Positions 1 to 11,344 of a stretch of 64,000 nt of DNA are shown here, one piece after another (position 1 is the first letter of the stretch; every line of letters begins with the position of its first letter). Position numbers and translations under genes: made by a program. Source of the stretch: Nectonema munidae (Eukaryota > Nematomorpha > Nectonematoida > Nectonematidae); assembly GCA_030549495.1 (NCBI GenBank), contig JAUIRK010000743.1, positions 1 through 64,000 on the forward strand. Direction: 5' to 3'. Below the pieces are notes generated by a model. That model saw nothing but the letters and a program-made list of their open reading frames with translations, made no database searches and was not told the DNA's origin.

Positions 1-1390
1 GTTTTTACGAATGACCTCTAATAAATCCTTATTATGTGAAACTAATCTACTTGGCTCCAGTCGGGGTTGACTCACGCATCTCTTTTCTCTTTTCTTCTTC
101 TGCATTCACTGAGGAGAAAACAGGAAGAATATGTTGTGAGTGAGTGAGAAGTTGCTGGCATTACACAAAAGGCGAGTGTGCGTGCGTACAGTGAGAAAAG
201 GATGAGGAAATGTTGAGAGGAAGCTCGGGAGAGAGTAAGCAGCAAAAATCCCGTGATGAAAAAGGGACAAGAGGGAAGCGTAAAGCGAAAAAGTGACACA
301 TGTCATTTTACAAGTTTCTTTATCTCTCTGCTTAATTTTTCTCATCATCATGCGCTTAATTTTTATCATCATCATCATGCATAGAAAATGGTTAGCGTAG
401 AATTTTTCCATCACCCCCATTCATATAGATTTGTATTGTAAAAACCATTTTTTCTTTTCTATAAAAATTTCATAACAAAAATTTAAAAAAAAATTTTATT
501 TTGATATTTTTTTGCTTGAAGGTACAAAATACTTATCTGATTAGAAATTGAGAAAGAACACATTTTCTATGTAACTTGATGCTTATATATATTGTATATT
601 AATAATAATGTAAAAATAAAATTACAAAAAAATCTAGAGCCGTTCAAAAGTTATTAAACGTCAAAGTAAAAATTGTATATATAGGATGTATGTTTGGAGG
701 CATAAGTGTGTACAATAAAACTAGAAGGAAGTAAATTTTAGTCATGTAATTAAATTTGAAGGAGGTTAGTTTTAAACTGATTATAATATGTCGATATTAA
801 ACGAAAAATCGCTTTGGCCTCTCTACATAAGCAAAAAACATTACTTGTTATAAATTGATGCATAAAAATAAAGATGCAATATGTCTTAAAATATTGAAAA
901 CTCATAAAAAAAAAACTCTAAAGTAATAACTATTTAAAGTTATTACTATTTACTTGATTCATGGAGGCAAAAGCGATTTTTCATACATATATATATGGAC
1001 GCATATATACCAAAAGTATGAATTTTACCCATCAGGTGCTATAAGAAATATTCATTGAAATGTCTTGAAATTTTAACACATTATTTTTGTACATGGAAAA
1101 TGAACATATACCAAATTTTGTCAAATTTCAATAACGAGAAGTTTACTAAATTTGCCAATTTAAAACCTTACATTTATATATAAGTATCTTGGCGCAACAC
1201 AGAGTCATATAAAATGCCGCCGGAGCTTTGCCAAGCTCCTATCAAAAGAAGAAGTAAACTCTGAATTTAATAGATTTACTATTTAAAAAAGTCAATTATA
1301 ATGTTTTTATCTGCCTTTATTCAATAAAAAATAAACTTAGTTAGAAATGCTTATTTTACACCTAAATTTAAATTTATCTACGTATAGTTA
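1..1390. other. AT-rich DNA without a recognisable gene
   Basis: Stops are dense in all frames apart from two short overlapping open stretches in 72-420, which come from purine/pyrimidine-skewed sequence and an ATC trinucleotide run near 343-381. Neither resembles a known protein. The remainder is A/T-rich, with runs such as the TATA-type dinucleotides near 990. Confidence 0.5.
343..381. repeat. (ATC)n microsatellite, interrupted
   Basis: Two short ATC runs (near 343-351 and 367-378) are separated by an AT-rich spacer. On the minus strand they read as (GAT)n or (ATG)n. This explains the methionine run in the overlapping minus-strand open frame. Confidence 0.7.
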
Positions 1391-1398
1391 AGAAATTG

Positions 1399-2117
1399 GG
1401 ATCATATGAAGAATAACCACCCCAAGACAATATTTTAGTAGCAAGTGAAGAGCAAACACCCCGCATGACCCTTTTGAAGAACCACCACCCCAAATAGTTT
1501 TCCAATAATATTGTATAGAATATACAACTGAAGCAAAATTAAAAAAATTTATTTAGTAAAAACTAAAATATTAAAATTTACATTTACTTTTATACAGGAA
1601 ATTGTTGAGATATGTGCTCACATAAACTAAAAAAACCATTATTGGAAAATCTTTCTCGCCACAAAAATTTTTGAAGATTTCTTTTACATCGGTTCATTTT
1701 TTTATATTTGCTTTTTGTTTATTCCAATATGATTCTATGTTTTGAGTGTGGACGCCATTTTCTTTATTTACAAAATTTTAAGTATGATTTACTGTCATAT
1801 GTGCAAATCCTAATCTTTCTACATTATAATATGCTCGCCATCCATCACTATGTATAACGGATCCAGGTCGAACCACTTTCTCAATTACAGGAAGTAATGT
1901 CTTTGCACTTCTATCTTGACAATTTCCATATATCCAAGTGCAGGAGAAACCTTTTGTTAGTATACATTGTTTAGTATACGCTCGAATTTAATTATACAAT
2001 ACACATTTCAAAGTTTAAATAAATATAAAACTCAACTGAAGAATAGCCACCCTAAAAATTTCGCTTCTGAAGAATAGCCACCGCAGAATTGTTGGGTGGT
2101 TGTTCTTCATATGATGC
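1399..2117 (-). mobile_element. Merlin (IS1595/ISXO2-like) DNA transposon, complete ends, 719 bp
   Basis: The ends are inverted repeats: the left starts GGATCATATGAAGAATAACC and the right, reverse-complemented, starts GCATCATATGAAGAACAACC (about 22 of 24 identical over the full arm). The 8-bp direct repeat AGAAATTG lies immediately outside both ends, at 1391-1398 and 2118-2125. Merlin elements are known for 8-9-bp duplications and an ISXO2-like transposase, and a piece of such a transposase lies inside on the minus strand. Extra copies of the GAAGAATAGCCACC motif lie just inside both ends, at about 1455-1493 and 2038-2090. The element is shorter than an autonomous Merlin, so it is an internally deleted copy. 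Confidence 0.85.
1694..1975 (-). pseudogene. Merlin transposase fragment (DDE_Tnp_IS1595 type)
   Basis: The minus strand reads as the C-terminal half of an ISXO2/IS1595-like DDE transposase. The motifs in order are WIYGNCQDRSAKTLLPVIEK, then VIHSDGWRAYYNV with the second catalytic Asp, then a VNHT box, and finally IESYWNKQKANIKK with the catalytic Glu, ending at a natural stop. One in-frame stop follows the VNHT box. The N-terminal part, including the zinc-binding region and first Asp, is absent, so the copy is dead. It lies between the inverted repeats of the 719-bp element and fixes its superfamily. Confidence 0.8.
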
Positions 2118-2455
2118 AGAAATTGTTATTTAAAAAAACGGATAAAACATACTAATGTAAAAACCTAAAGTTATCTTTTCATTCATAATAAAGATAATTG
2201 GATAAACTGGAAAAAACATAAATGATAAAAATTAATTATTAAACAGTTTAGTATAAAATTTAATTTAATACTAATTAAAGCATTATAAACATCTGTACGC
2301 ATTTGCAATAAAAAACGCAAGCGATAGAAAATATGGTAGTGGAGTGCAACAATAAATATTGTGCAGCAACGTGAAGTGATGAGGAAAATAAATTCTATAA
2401 GAAATAGTGGCGAAGCTTTATGATGTGCAGTTTTTCCCCGTGTTCAGTGTTTCTC

Positions 2456-3750
2456 CTACAACCTTCTATCGCACATGATCGCATTTACTTCTTTCCATTT
2501 CAACCAACTAGCATTTACTCTTGCTTGGACGTCTTTTTCACAACTTCCATTTTCCATAATCTGGGTTCCTAAATATTTGAAAGTTTTCACCTGCTTCAAC
2601 TTTTTTCCGTGTCTGTCTTCTACATGAACACCAATGTTCTCATTTTTGTTGCAGGCCATGATCTCTGTCTCTTCCTCATTCATTTTCATCCCAAATTTTT
2701 CCAAACGCTATTACCATTTTATTATTCTCTTCTCGAGTTCTACTTCGTTATCCGCCAATATCGCTAGATCATCAGCAAACAAAAGTTCCGAGAAATCTTC
2801 CTTTCTTTGATGATTTGATAGCTAATCAACAACTAAAGAAAACAATAATGGACTCAGTGCTGAACCTTGATGTAAACCAATTTTAACCTCAAATTCTCTT
2901 GAGATTCCTTCAGGAGTTCTAATAGCGGTTCTTCAATATTTGTACATTTCCCGCACCAATCTCACAAGTTTTTCGGGAATTCCCTTTTTACGCATGCACC
3001 AATACACCACTTCTCTGGGAATAGTATCATAGGCTTTCTCTAGATCAAGAAAACAACAAAAAACAGCTGAATTTCCTTCAATTTTCTTCCCTATAAGTTG
3101 TTTTATAATAAAAATGGCATCTATTGCACTCTTTCCAGGCATAAATCCAAACTGTTTTAGGTCTATCTTTATTATTGAACGAATTCGCTTGTCTAAAATC
3201 CTTTCCATTATTTTCAGTCCATGTTCCAGCAATTTTATTCCACGGTAGTTACCACATTCTAAAACATCTCCTTTATCTGGTCCTTCAACTTTCAAAGCTT
3301 CTACAAACAACTCCTTTTCATTTTCCATATTCAAAAGTTGTTCAAAGTGTTCTGCCCATCTATTCTTAATTGTCTCTGCATCAAAGATCATATTACCTTT
3401 TTTATCCTTGACAATATTCACCTTGCCCAGCTCTTCTCTTTTTTTCTATCTTGCTTTGGCAATTCTGTATATTTGGTTCTCTTCTTCTTTTGTCTTTAAA
3501 TCATCATAAAGTTTTTGGGTCCCTTCATTCAAAGCAATCGCGATACATCTTTTAGCTTCGTTTCGTACAATTCCTTGTCTTCTTTTAATTTTGTTTTTTG
3601 CCACTTCTTAAAACTATTTTTTTCTTTTAACACACTTTTCACACTCTCGTCCCACCACCATGTTTCTTTTTGCCTCATTCCTCTAGACTTGTTGCGTCCT
3701 AAAACTCTTTCACTTATCGATATCAAGTTCCTCTTTATTTGTCTCCACAT
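2456..3750 (-). pseudogene. LINE reverse transcriptase domain, frameshifted
   Basis: The reverse transcriptase follows the endonuclease on the minus strand. The segment at 3750-3529 is the linker (WWWDESVKSVLKEK). The segment at 3421-2933 carries NYRGIKLLEHGLKIMERILD, QFGFMPGKSAIDAIFIIKQL and FLDLEKAYDTIPRE with the first catalytic Asp. After a stop come GLHQGSALSPLLFSL and LLFADDLAILA, with the catalytic Asp pair near 2775. The thumb region KTFKYLGTQI ends at 2456. Expected RT order and spacing are kept, but two or more stops and frameshifts break it. Confidence 0.85.
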
Positions 3751-3822
3751 TTCTTCTACCTACATCATCACTCTTTTCTTTTTTTATAGCTTTTTCAAAC
3801 TCATATCTTGTTCCACTTTCTT

Positions 3823-4743
3823 TCAATTCTTCAATTTTTCATTCTTTTGAATATTTTGCTTATATCTTTTATTTTTATACCAGTCAAGCACAACCAATTT
3901 ATGTTGGCTGACTATATCACTTCCAGGAATAGCTTTGCAATCTTTTAAATTTTTTGCGTCTTTTTGTCTTATCAAAATAAAGTCTATTAGACTTGTCTTA
4001 CCACCACTTTCGCAGGTAATCAGGTGTCCCAGCTTTTTTCTATATTCTGTATTACAAATTGTTAATTCATATCTTTCTGCCATTTGTAAAATTCTTTCAC
4101 CGTCTTCATTTCTTTTTCCATACCCATGCCCTCCGTGTGTATTATTGAAGCCGTCACAATGCTCTTCCAAGTGTCCGTTTAGATCACATAAACGTTTCAT
4201 TTTCTTTGACTTCTTCAATCATTTCTTCCAACTTAGATATGAACTTTTCTTTTTCTTCTTCTTTGCATCCCTTCTGTGGTGCGTATGCGGATATAACGGT
4301 TGCCAGCTTTTCATCTCCCACCAGCTTCAATCGAATTAAACGATCACCGTCTCTTTTCACTTCCATTACCTTATTGTTTAACTTAGGTGAGATTATAATT
4401 CCTACTCCATTCTTTTTGTTCTATAGAATATTTTATATCCTTCTGCGATTTCCTTTGCAGCATTCCCTCCCCATCTTGTTTCCTGCACACACATCACTTC
4501 AATACTTCTCTTCTTCATTTCTTGTATCAATTCCAAACTTTTACCCGTCATCGATCCTACATTTCGAGTAGCAAACCTCCAATCTTTTTCTCTTTTACAA
4601 ATTTTTCCAACATTCTTTTTGACGTAGGCAGTTGGACAGGGCCACGGAGTACTTTGAGATGTACCGCGCTCTTTGTTTGTGCGGATCATTACATAAGTTA
4701 GAGCAGAGTTTTCTGGCCGGATGCCCTTCCTGACGCTAACCAT
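3823..4743 (-). pseudogene. LINE endonuclease domain (EEP family), frameshifted
   Basis: Three overlapping frames (4743-4402, about 4425-4184 and 4218-3823) together make an exonuclease-endonuclease-phosphatase domain. Visible boxes are WRFATRNVGSMTGKS at the start, VMCVQETRW with the metal-binding Glu, VISAYAPQKG, CDLNGH, SLIDFILIRQ and a C-terminal SDxxSQHKLVV box, where a shorter SDHR/K-type box is usual. This domain nicks the target DNA for target-primed reverse transcription. At least two frameshifts separate the boxes, so no active enzyme can be made from this copy. Confidence 0.8.
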
Positions 4744-5080
4744 TTTGTTTTCAGGATTGGAAACCTTTAGTCTTTGGACTTAATAGTACTACACCAACAA
4801 GGCAGTGGTAATTTTAAATCAGAGTTATTTTCTCCTAGAGCAACCGGTGTCCAAAGCTATCGAGCTTGTTCTACCCGGAGCTGTAGGTTTAAGCGCCTGT
4901 AATTCGCTTTCGCCTCCAGATCATTTAGTTTTAAACAACCCCGCCACGTGAAGGCAGATCTGGAGAGTTGCAGTTCAGAGGCTGTAAGAGACGCATGTGC
5001 CCTTTGAGGTATTTTACAGGAGAATGAGAGCTCAACTTCAGTTCCCAGCTCGGCCTAAACAGCATTGGGATCTTTATTCT

Positions 5081-8000
5081 ATCCATATATTGCCTTATTA
5101 TTATATCGATTATTTTTTCAGTCAATTTATGCTAATCAATTGATGCTTCACAGCCAAAAATGCTAACCCTGCTTTATACTGATGATAATAATACAAAAAT
5201 GGTAGTATAAAGTTGCTTGGATTTTATTTCTCTAATAATTTTGACATCAAATTGTAAGATAAGTAAGTATCTATCGACATAAATATTTCCATTAGAATGA
5301 AAGTAGGCTTGACAAAAATACTTTGCCGACTTCTTTTTTCTTGTTCGCCACCGTAAAAAAAAGAACGCAAAACAAAACAATTTTCACTTTCACAAAGTGA
5401 AAATATCCTAATACCGTATCTTTGGGTTTGTTCGGCATATAATATCTCGTCAGAACATATCCTCGAGTGTTCGTCAATTGTGAGATTCACACTTCTTTCA
5501 TAATAAATATACAAATTTTTATCAAATATGTCAAAAAATTATCTAACAACAGCTATGTTTATCTAAAAATTGTCCACTTTTTCTATCCAAACTATCGTCT
5601 GAAGATAAATTTTCACCATTTCTTTCAGACGTTATGTAATGCTATATTGCTATATGATAGAAAGGTTTACAATCATTACTTTCATGAAAAGAAGAAACCG
5701 AAACTAAGTTATTCTCATGCTCTCAAAATAAGGCCGATTCAAGCATCAAATCCATCTATTTCGAATGCTCAGGCATCTTTCATATTTGCTTTATATGTGT
5801 GCATTTAAAAAAAGGTTGATACTTTCCGAAAAAAATAACTTGATACTTTCCAATTCAATTCGAGGGTTTTGTTTTGCATCCGATTTGAAATAAACAAAGT
5901 TTCTTGACAAAACTAAGGCTTTATGGAGCAACAAATATTATTACGACATCTCCATATGTTTGGATCAATTTCCCATACTGTCCCTTTTTTTGAAAGTTCA
6001 TACATGCTGTTGCTTTCATCATCCTCATCCCAAACTTCAGATGACTACTTCCTTTGAAAAAAATCTTGCGAAGTAGAGGAATGGTAATTGCTCATTTGGG
6101 GGTTTTGCAATATGTTTAAACTTTTCAGATACCAACTGTTATTCAATAACGTTTGATGAATTAAAGATGTTATGTCGAAGAAGAATACTTCTCTCAACAA
6201 CATAGGTACTTGATGCTTATAATATTTTATTATGTTGAGCATCGCATAAAAAGCCGATCAACTACACTTGTAGTTTATGTCGTAAATTTTGAATGGCAAT
6301 TGATTGATTTATATTTATGTGACGCTTGATGAGCTTCATTTCTTTCATGTAATCAGCGCGGCTATTAAAGGTCAATATTTTTGTATACATTCTAGAAAAG
6401 ACTCATAAACACATTTTTATTAATTTTAGATAATGTGTTTTTTTGTAAGTTATTTAAGTCAAAAAATGTCATTTTTATTGAATCAACTTTATTATTAAAT
6501 TTTTTGCTCTGAAAAGCCAAAGATATGTATTCATGTTAGAAGAGTAATTTAAAAACTGTGGGGAGCTAAAAAAAGACACAAAAAACAATAAATAGATACC
6601 CTTGAAGTAACCAAAAATAAAAATATACCTAATTAGCAATTAGGTTATTTTCTAGGTTAATATAAATTAAATTTCAATAATAAGTTTAAAAGTTCATAAA
6701 TATATCTTGGTACTAAAGATAAGAAAAAGTTTTTTGACTTTAAAAAAATTATTTGAAAAACTTGATATCGTTTTTACCAAGCATCTTTGAGAAAAAACAT
6801 TTTAACTCTGTTTGTTCCGATAAAAAGCGATGGGAAGTTCAAAGGCATTTGCGGTTTGCATTATTCTCTTTAAAATGCAAAGACGGGGATAAGATTAAAA
6901 TGATACTTCAACAAGCAACAGATTTAAGTATTTAATGCATAAAAATATGAAACCAGACCCACGCATAAATCACAGATTGTGACCCACGTGTGTAAAGTAA
7001 TTCACTACTTGCCTCTAACAAATAATATATTTGGTTGGAAGTTGTGATTCATGTCTGCTTTATAAGACAAGCTATTCTATCTCAACTTTCGATAAAATCA
7101 ACGTTCACATAGCATACTGTATTTCTTTGTCTTTCTATTTCATTCTTCCTTTGCTGCTTCAATGAATTGTACTACCCCTCCTTTTTTCTTCCTCTCTTCT
7201 TTTAGAATTTACTCATCTTACTTCTTCTTTTCACATTGAAATTTTTTAACAAGTTTTTTTGTTTTGAGAACGTAAAGTTATTTGTTACTTTATACTTTGT
7301 TCGAAAAAGCATTGCCATGCTTTAAAGGCGATTCTACAAAAGTAGCTTTGTCTTTCACTAAATATCCAAGGGCGTTTTCTCACTCTTCAACCAATAAAAG
7401 TTTTTCCTCAAATTCTGTTTAATTAAAGTAAAGCTTTTATATAAGTAATTATAGAAACTCAAAAAAGCATAAAAACAAACTGAAAGCTATATCTGTCAGT
7501 TTAGGCTACTACAAATAACTTTAACACAAATTTTATTAAAGCTTTTTCTTGAAGCTAATATACAACTACACAAACTAAGTCATTCAGGCATTCATCACTT
7601 ATCCAACTTTAGCGAAAGGAGTACCCGCTGTTAGTTTATGCAGAAATTTTGTTTCACAATGGCAAAAGAATAATTTCAAAGTTTGTACATAAACCAAATC
7701 ATTTTTAAAAGAAACTTGGATAGTGTGAACTGAGTAAAAATTTGTTGATTATTATTAAATGAGATTATTCTGAGAATATAATTGAACTAATTGAAAAATC
7801 TCAAAGAAGCTTTACAATTAAAGATGCAAATGATGCTTTTAATTCAATTAATTTTAACATTGATGAATGTGGGTGGCATAAGTTCGTACATGAAAGAAGA
7901 TTTCAAGAAAATCAAATAAAAGATATGCAAATAAAACATCAAAACATCTCTCCCAGTTTCTATTTGAACTTACAAAATTAAGAGCGATCTTTTTCAAAAT

Positions 8001-8270
8001 TTAGAAACTTGCTGACAAAAGATAGAAATTTTAAGCTGATAATATTTTTAATTACATGATTTTTTTATAATTGTGAGTAAATTTTTTTCATTTTATTTAA
8101 ACTTTTGAACTCAAAATATATTTTTCATTCTAAAAAATGTACTTTTACATAAAAGAGTTGCTAGCTAAGTAGAGAGTTTTTAAATCGGTTTCTTTTATAA
8201 ACTTTTCAATATTTTTTGAGTTAAAAGTCCATTTTTCAAATTTATTAAGTCAATTTTCTGTTTGCCCTGA
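5081..8270. other. No gene recognised
   Basis: This is AT-rich sequence with only short open stretches (for example 5467-5808 plus and 6045-6242 minus) that resemble nothing I know. An open plus-strand stretch near 7770-7980, with segments such as SFTIKDANDAFNS, looks more protein-like than its surroundings and could be part of an unrecognised element. It has no start and ends at a stop. Confidence 0.4.
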
Positions 8271-8272
8271 AT

Positions 8273-8700
8273 TAGAGATTCATTATCCTAACCCTAATTT
8301 AAGCTATTTTAGCTTTGCAGACGATCTGACAATTAAGTCCCCATTTTTTGCTTTTAAAATAAAGTGCATTGAAAAAATTATCCAGAAAGAATTTCAAAAT
8401 TTATTAAACTTTTTTTCAATGAATAATCATATAAACCTGAAAACATATAGTTTATTGTTTGAAGTTGTAGACAATATTCAATTGTTAGGTTTAATAATAG
8501 ATAATAAATTAACTTGGGAAAATCATATTTCATGTGTGAATGCAAAGCTTTCTAGAGTGATTGGAATTTTAAAGGCTATTAGAAGTTCACTCCCAAATTA
8601 TTTTATATAATTCCTCTTTTCTACCATATATCAATTATTGTATATTATTATTATGGGGACATTGTAATCTTTTCTTGCCAGACCTTATTATATATTTAAA
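8273..8700 (+). pseudogene. CR1/Jockey-like LINE reverse transcriptase fragment
   Basis: The plus strand reads YFSFADDLTIKS, the catalytic Asp-Asp box, near 8308-8340. It continues to a thumb region with LLGLIIDNKLTWENHISCVN and AKLSRVIGILKAIRS, and after a frameshift to a LPYINYC-like box and LLWGHCN near 8620-8675. This order is typical of CR1/Jockey-group LINEs. Both ends are missing. Confidence 0.75.
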
Positions 8701-8870
8701 TATAAAATTCGTAAAATGCTAAAAAAACATATTTAAAATAAAAATAGTTTGAATACATATTGAACGCACCATTTCAAAAATTCTACACAAAAGTTCAAAC
8801 CACTTAACTTTAAAATTGGGGTTTTATTTTATGAAAACTATATGATATACATAGTTTCTAATATATATCT

Positions 8871-8950
8871 TATGACATTTCATCACACGACACTTCATCA
8901 CACGACAGTTCATCATACGACATTTCATCATAACGACACATCATCATATG
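8871..8950 (+). repeat. 15-bp minisatellite, five units (GACATTTCATCACAC type)
   Basis: Five consecutive 15-16-bp units read GACATTTCATCACAC, GACACTTCATCACAC, GACAGTTCATCATAC, GACATTTCATCATAAC and GACACATCATCATAT. Because the period is a multiple of three, one frame reads as a His/Thr repeat, which is an artefact. The array lies about 280 bp before the FLYWCH-MULE coding remnant, and its unit resembles those at 53.04-53.15 kb and 45.49 kb. Confidence 0.85.
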
Positions 8951-9226
8951 CATGCGTTGTTTGTTGTAAAGGATTAAAAGTTTATTATACAATATTAATC
9001 CATATAGGAAGTATTAGAGCATATAGAAGCTGACAAATTTTACCTGTGTATGATGTAGATAATCTTCTTAAATTTTTATGCCCCTTCTGTTCACCAACAC
9101 TTCCTTGTTAGTTTTTTTCTTTTTGAAAATAACTTTAACTTTATTTTCTTTTTCCTTTCTGTTTATTCTCTGTTGCTTAAATCATAAAGTTTTTAATAAA
9201 GTTTTTGCACATGAAAAATAATTATA

Positions 9227-10370
9227 ATGGAAAACAATACAATTGAATATTTCTATAATTTTGGAACAACTTCTAAAGGAAAAGAAACCGTGATATTGAA
9301 AAATTGCGAATATTATAAACATCAAGAAAACAAAGATACCTCTATTCGTTGGCGATGTGTAGAGTATCAAAAAAACACGTTTATTACAACTTTAGGGAAG
9401 CGTGTGATTTCTTTACCAAACCTGAGCATTCCCATTATTTGGACAGAGAAAAAATGAGCCCTAAATTAGCCGTAAATACAATGAATATTGCAATGAAAGA
9501 AGTTGGAGCAGCTCCTATGATTGTTGCTGGCGAATTTTCCCAAAATGTATCTACTTCAGCTATGATGCAAATACCAAAAAACCAAGTCCATTCAAACGTT
9601 ACAACGATCTAAAAAAAGGTTCAATGCTTCATCAGTTTTGCCAACCTCAACGAATTTTGAAGTTACAGGCAAGTTTCGCGAAATGTTGTTGTATGATTGG
9701 GGCATTGACGACACAGAAAGATTTCTTATATTTGGACATAGTGAAGTTGTATCTTGTTTGTCTCGTGCCAAAATTTGGATTGCTGATGGAGCATTCAAGG
9801 TTGTACCTTCCTTATTTTATCAAGTATACTCTCTTCATTTTCAATTTGGAGAAGGGCGCAATCCAGCTGGAATGTATGCTCTTTTGAAGTCAAAATCAAA
9901 GAACAAAAGGTACTTTCTTTAGTACCAACAAATTTGGTTGAAAATGCTTTTGATACATTAGCAGAGCATATGCCGGAAAATGAAAAAATTAATCAACTTC
10001 TAACATACTTCGAAAACACGTATATTAGGGGCAGATATAGAAGAAATGGAGCAGCAAGAAATCCACTTTTTCCTATTGCAAAATGGAATCATTCGAAAAT
10101 TGTGTGGAAAGAGTCGCTTGAACTACAAATGCCGTAGAACTACAAATGCAATTTTTGTTTCAGTGCAGCCACGCAACGATTTGGAATTTCCTAAATGGTA
10201 TTTTTTCAACGTTTAAACTTAATGCAAGGAATTACTGGTGTTACTCTACCGGCCAATAAGAAATATCTCTCAGTCAAAGAGAAGATCAAATGCCTAACTA
10301 GTCAATTTGGACAATCTGATATCATATCATACCTTAGAGCTGTTCAATATTCTGCCTGTAAGTAGTTTGT
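9227..10370 (+). pseudogene. Mutator-like (MULE) transposase with FLYWCH finger, broken
   Basis: The plus strand starts with a FLYWCH-type zinc-finger region: IEYFYNFGTTSKGKETVILK, a tyrosine, RWRCVEYQKN and, after a frameshift, a His pair (9349-9457). A MULE-type DDE core follows at 9638-9922: MLLYDWGIDDTERFLIFGH, then AKIWIADGAFKVVPSLFYQV with a catalytic Asp, then a YALLKSKSK box. The next segment, 9934-10137, has LLTYFENTYIRGRYRRNGA and FPIAKWNH, which matches the part downstream of the core in FLYWCH-MULEs. At least four frame breaks are present and no terminal inverted repeats of MULE length were found. Confidence 0.8.
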
Positions 10371-10552
10371 TTTCAACAATAAAATGTTTTATTTTTCGTT
10401 ATTATCTTTCTTATGGTTTTTTGAGGTAAATAAAATGATAATACTCTCATTGTTGAAATTTCATGTTTAAATTTAATATGAATAAATTAAATAAAAGAGA
10501 AAGAGTTCATGTGTTTTTCATCATTTTTCATTACTGGAGTAAGGTTTTTTTT

Positions 10553-11300
10553 TAGGGATGTACCATCATCATCATCATCCATTCGCTCTAATGAGCAGGT
10601 CTTTGTCCTGGCGAGCCAAGGTCGACCTTGAATTTGCAGCCACGTCTCCATCTTCCTTTCATTTCAGCATCTTCAATCTTCAGGTTCCCTTGCTTCATGT
10701 CTTCTTTAACAACATCTTCCCATCTTTTTTTCGGTCTCCCTCTCCTCGCTTGTCCAGTGATGTTTTCATCCCATAGTCTCTTCGTTGGATCGATTCTCTC
10801 TAAGTGTCCTAGCCAACGGAGTCTATGCTCTTCCAAATACTGCTCTATATCTTCCACCCTGTCATTCTTCTAATCTCTTTGCTTCGCACTTTGTCGAGTA
10901 GAGTTTTGCCACACATCATTCGTAACATCCTCATCTCAGCAGACTGCATGCGTCTCACTTCAACCTTCACACGATTTGTATAGTCTTCCTTTTAACTTCA
11001 ATGACAAAACTCTGCCGCACAGTACGTCAGCAATGTCATTAAACTTTTTCCAACCAGCTCTCATTCTTGATATCACCGTTTTTTCAATTCGCCATCTCTT
11101 GTTAGAACATCACCCAAATAACAAAACTCCTTTACTACTTCGAATTCATCTTCACCTAGTTTAACGAAGCCTTGATCTTCCACAATTTCATGATTTACCT
11201 TACAACTGCGACATATGAAATTTTTCGCTCTACTCAATGGAACAGATAAGCATGAACATCTCTTATTCAAATAAATAAATATTAATATTTTTAAGTTCAT
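10553..11300 (-). pseudogene. 3' end of a second RTE-like LINE
   Basis: The minus strand carries the C-terminal part of a LINE protein of the same type as at 2.4-5.1 kb. The boxes are FEVVKEFCYLGDVLTRDGE near 11130, VEVRRMQSAEMRMLRMMCGK near 10930, and YLEEHRLRWLGHLERIDPT with ARRGRPKKRWEDVVKEDMKQ at 10857-10650. It runs into a short 3' region with a (GAT)n tail at 10562-10581. A trinucleotide tail is usual for such LINEs, so the 3' terminus is probably genuine. The rest is 5' truncated and frameshifted. Confidence 0.85.
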
Positions 11301-11344
11301 ACAAAAATAGACCTATTTTTTTTTACATTTTGCATTCAAAGTCA

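Larger units (their letters stand above)
2456..5080 (-). mobile_element. RTE-like LINE, 5' UTR to RT, 3' end missing
   Basis: The minus strand holds a non-LTR retrotransposon in order 5' UTR (about 5080-4750), apurinic-like endonuclease (4743-3823), linker (3750-3529) and reverse transcriptase (3421-2456). The 5' part at 4850-5060 is visibly richer in G+C than its surroundings. The reading frame is broken by several frameshifts and stops. Similarity stops near 2456 before the C-terminal region, so the 3' end was lost or replaced. The protein resembles the family often annotated 'craniofacial development protein 2-like' endonuclease plus RT, which I place near RTE. The clade call is tentative. 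Confidence 0.8.

Noticed and set aside
72-420. Two overlapping minus-strand open frames, one with a methionine run
   Set aside because: The methionines come from an ATC microsatellite and the remainder is skewed composition. No family resemblance.
8842-9033. Open frame with a His/Thr repeat
   Set aside because: The repeat comes from the 15-bp minisatellite, whose period is a multiple of three. There is no other protein feature.
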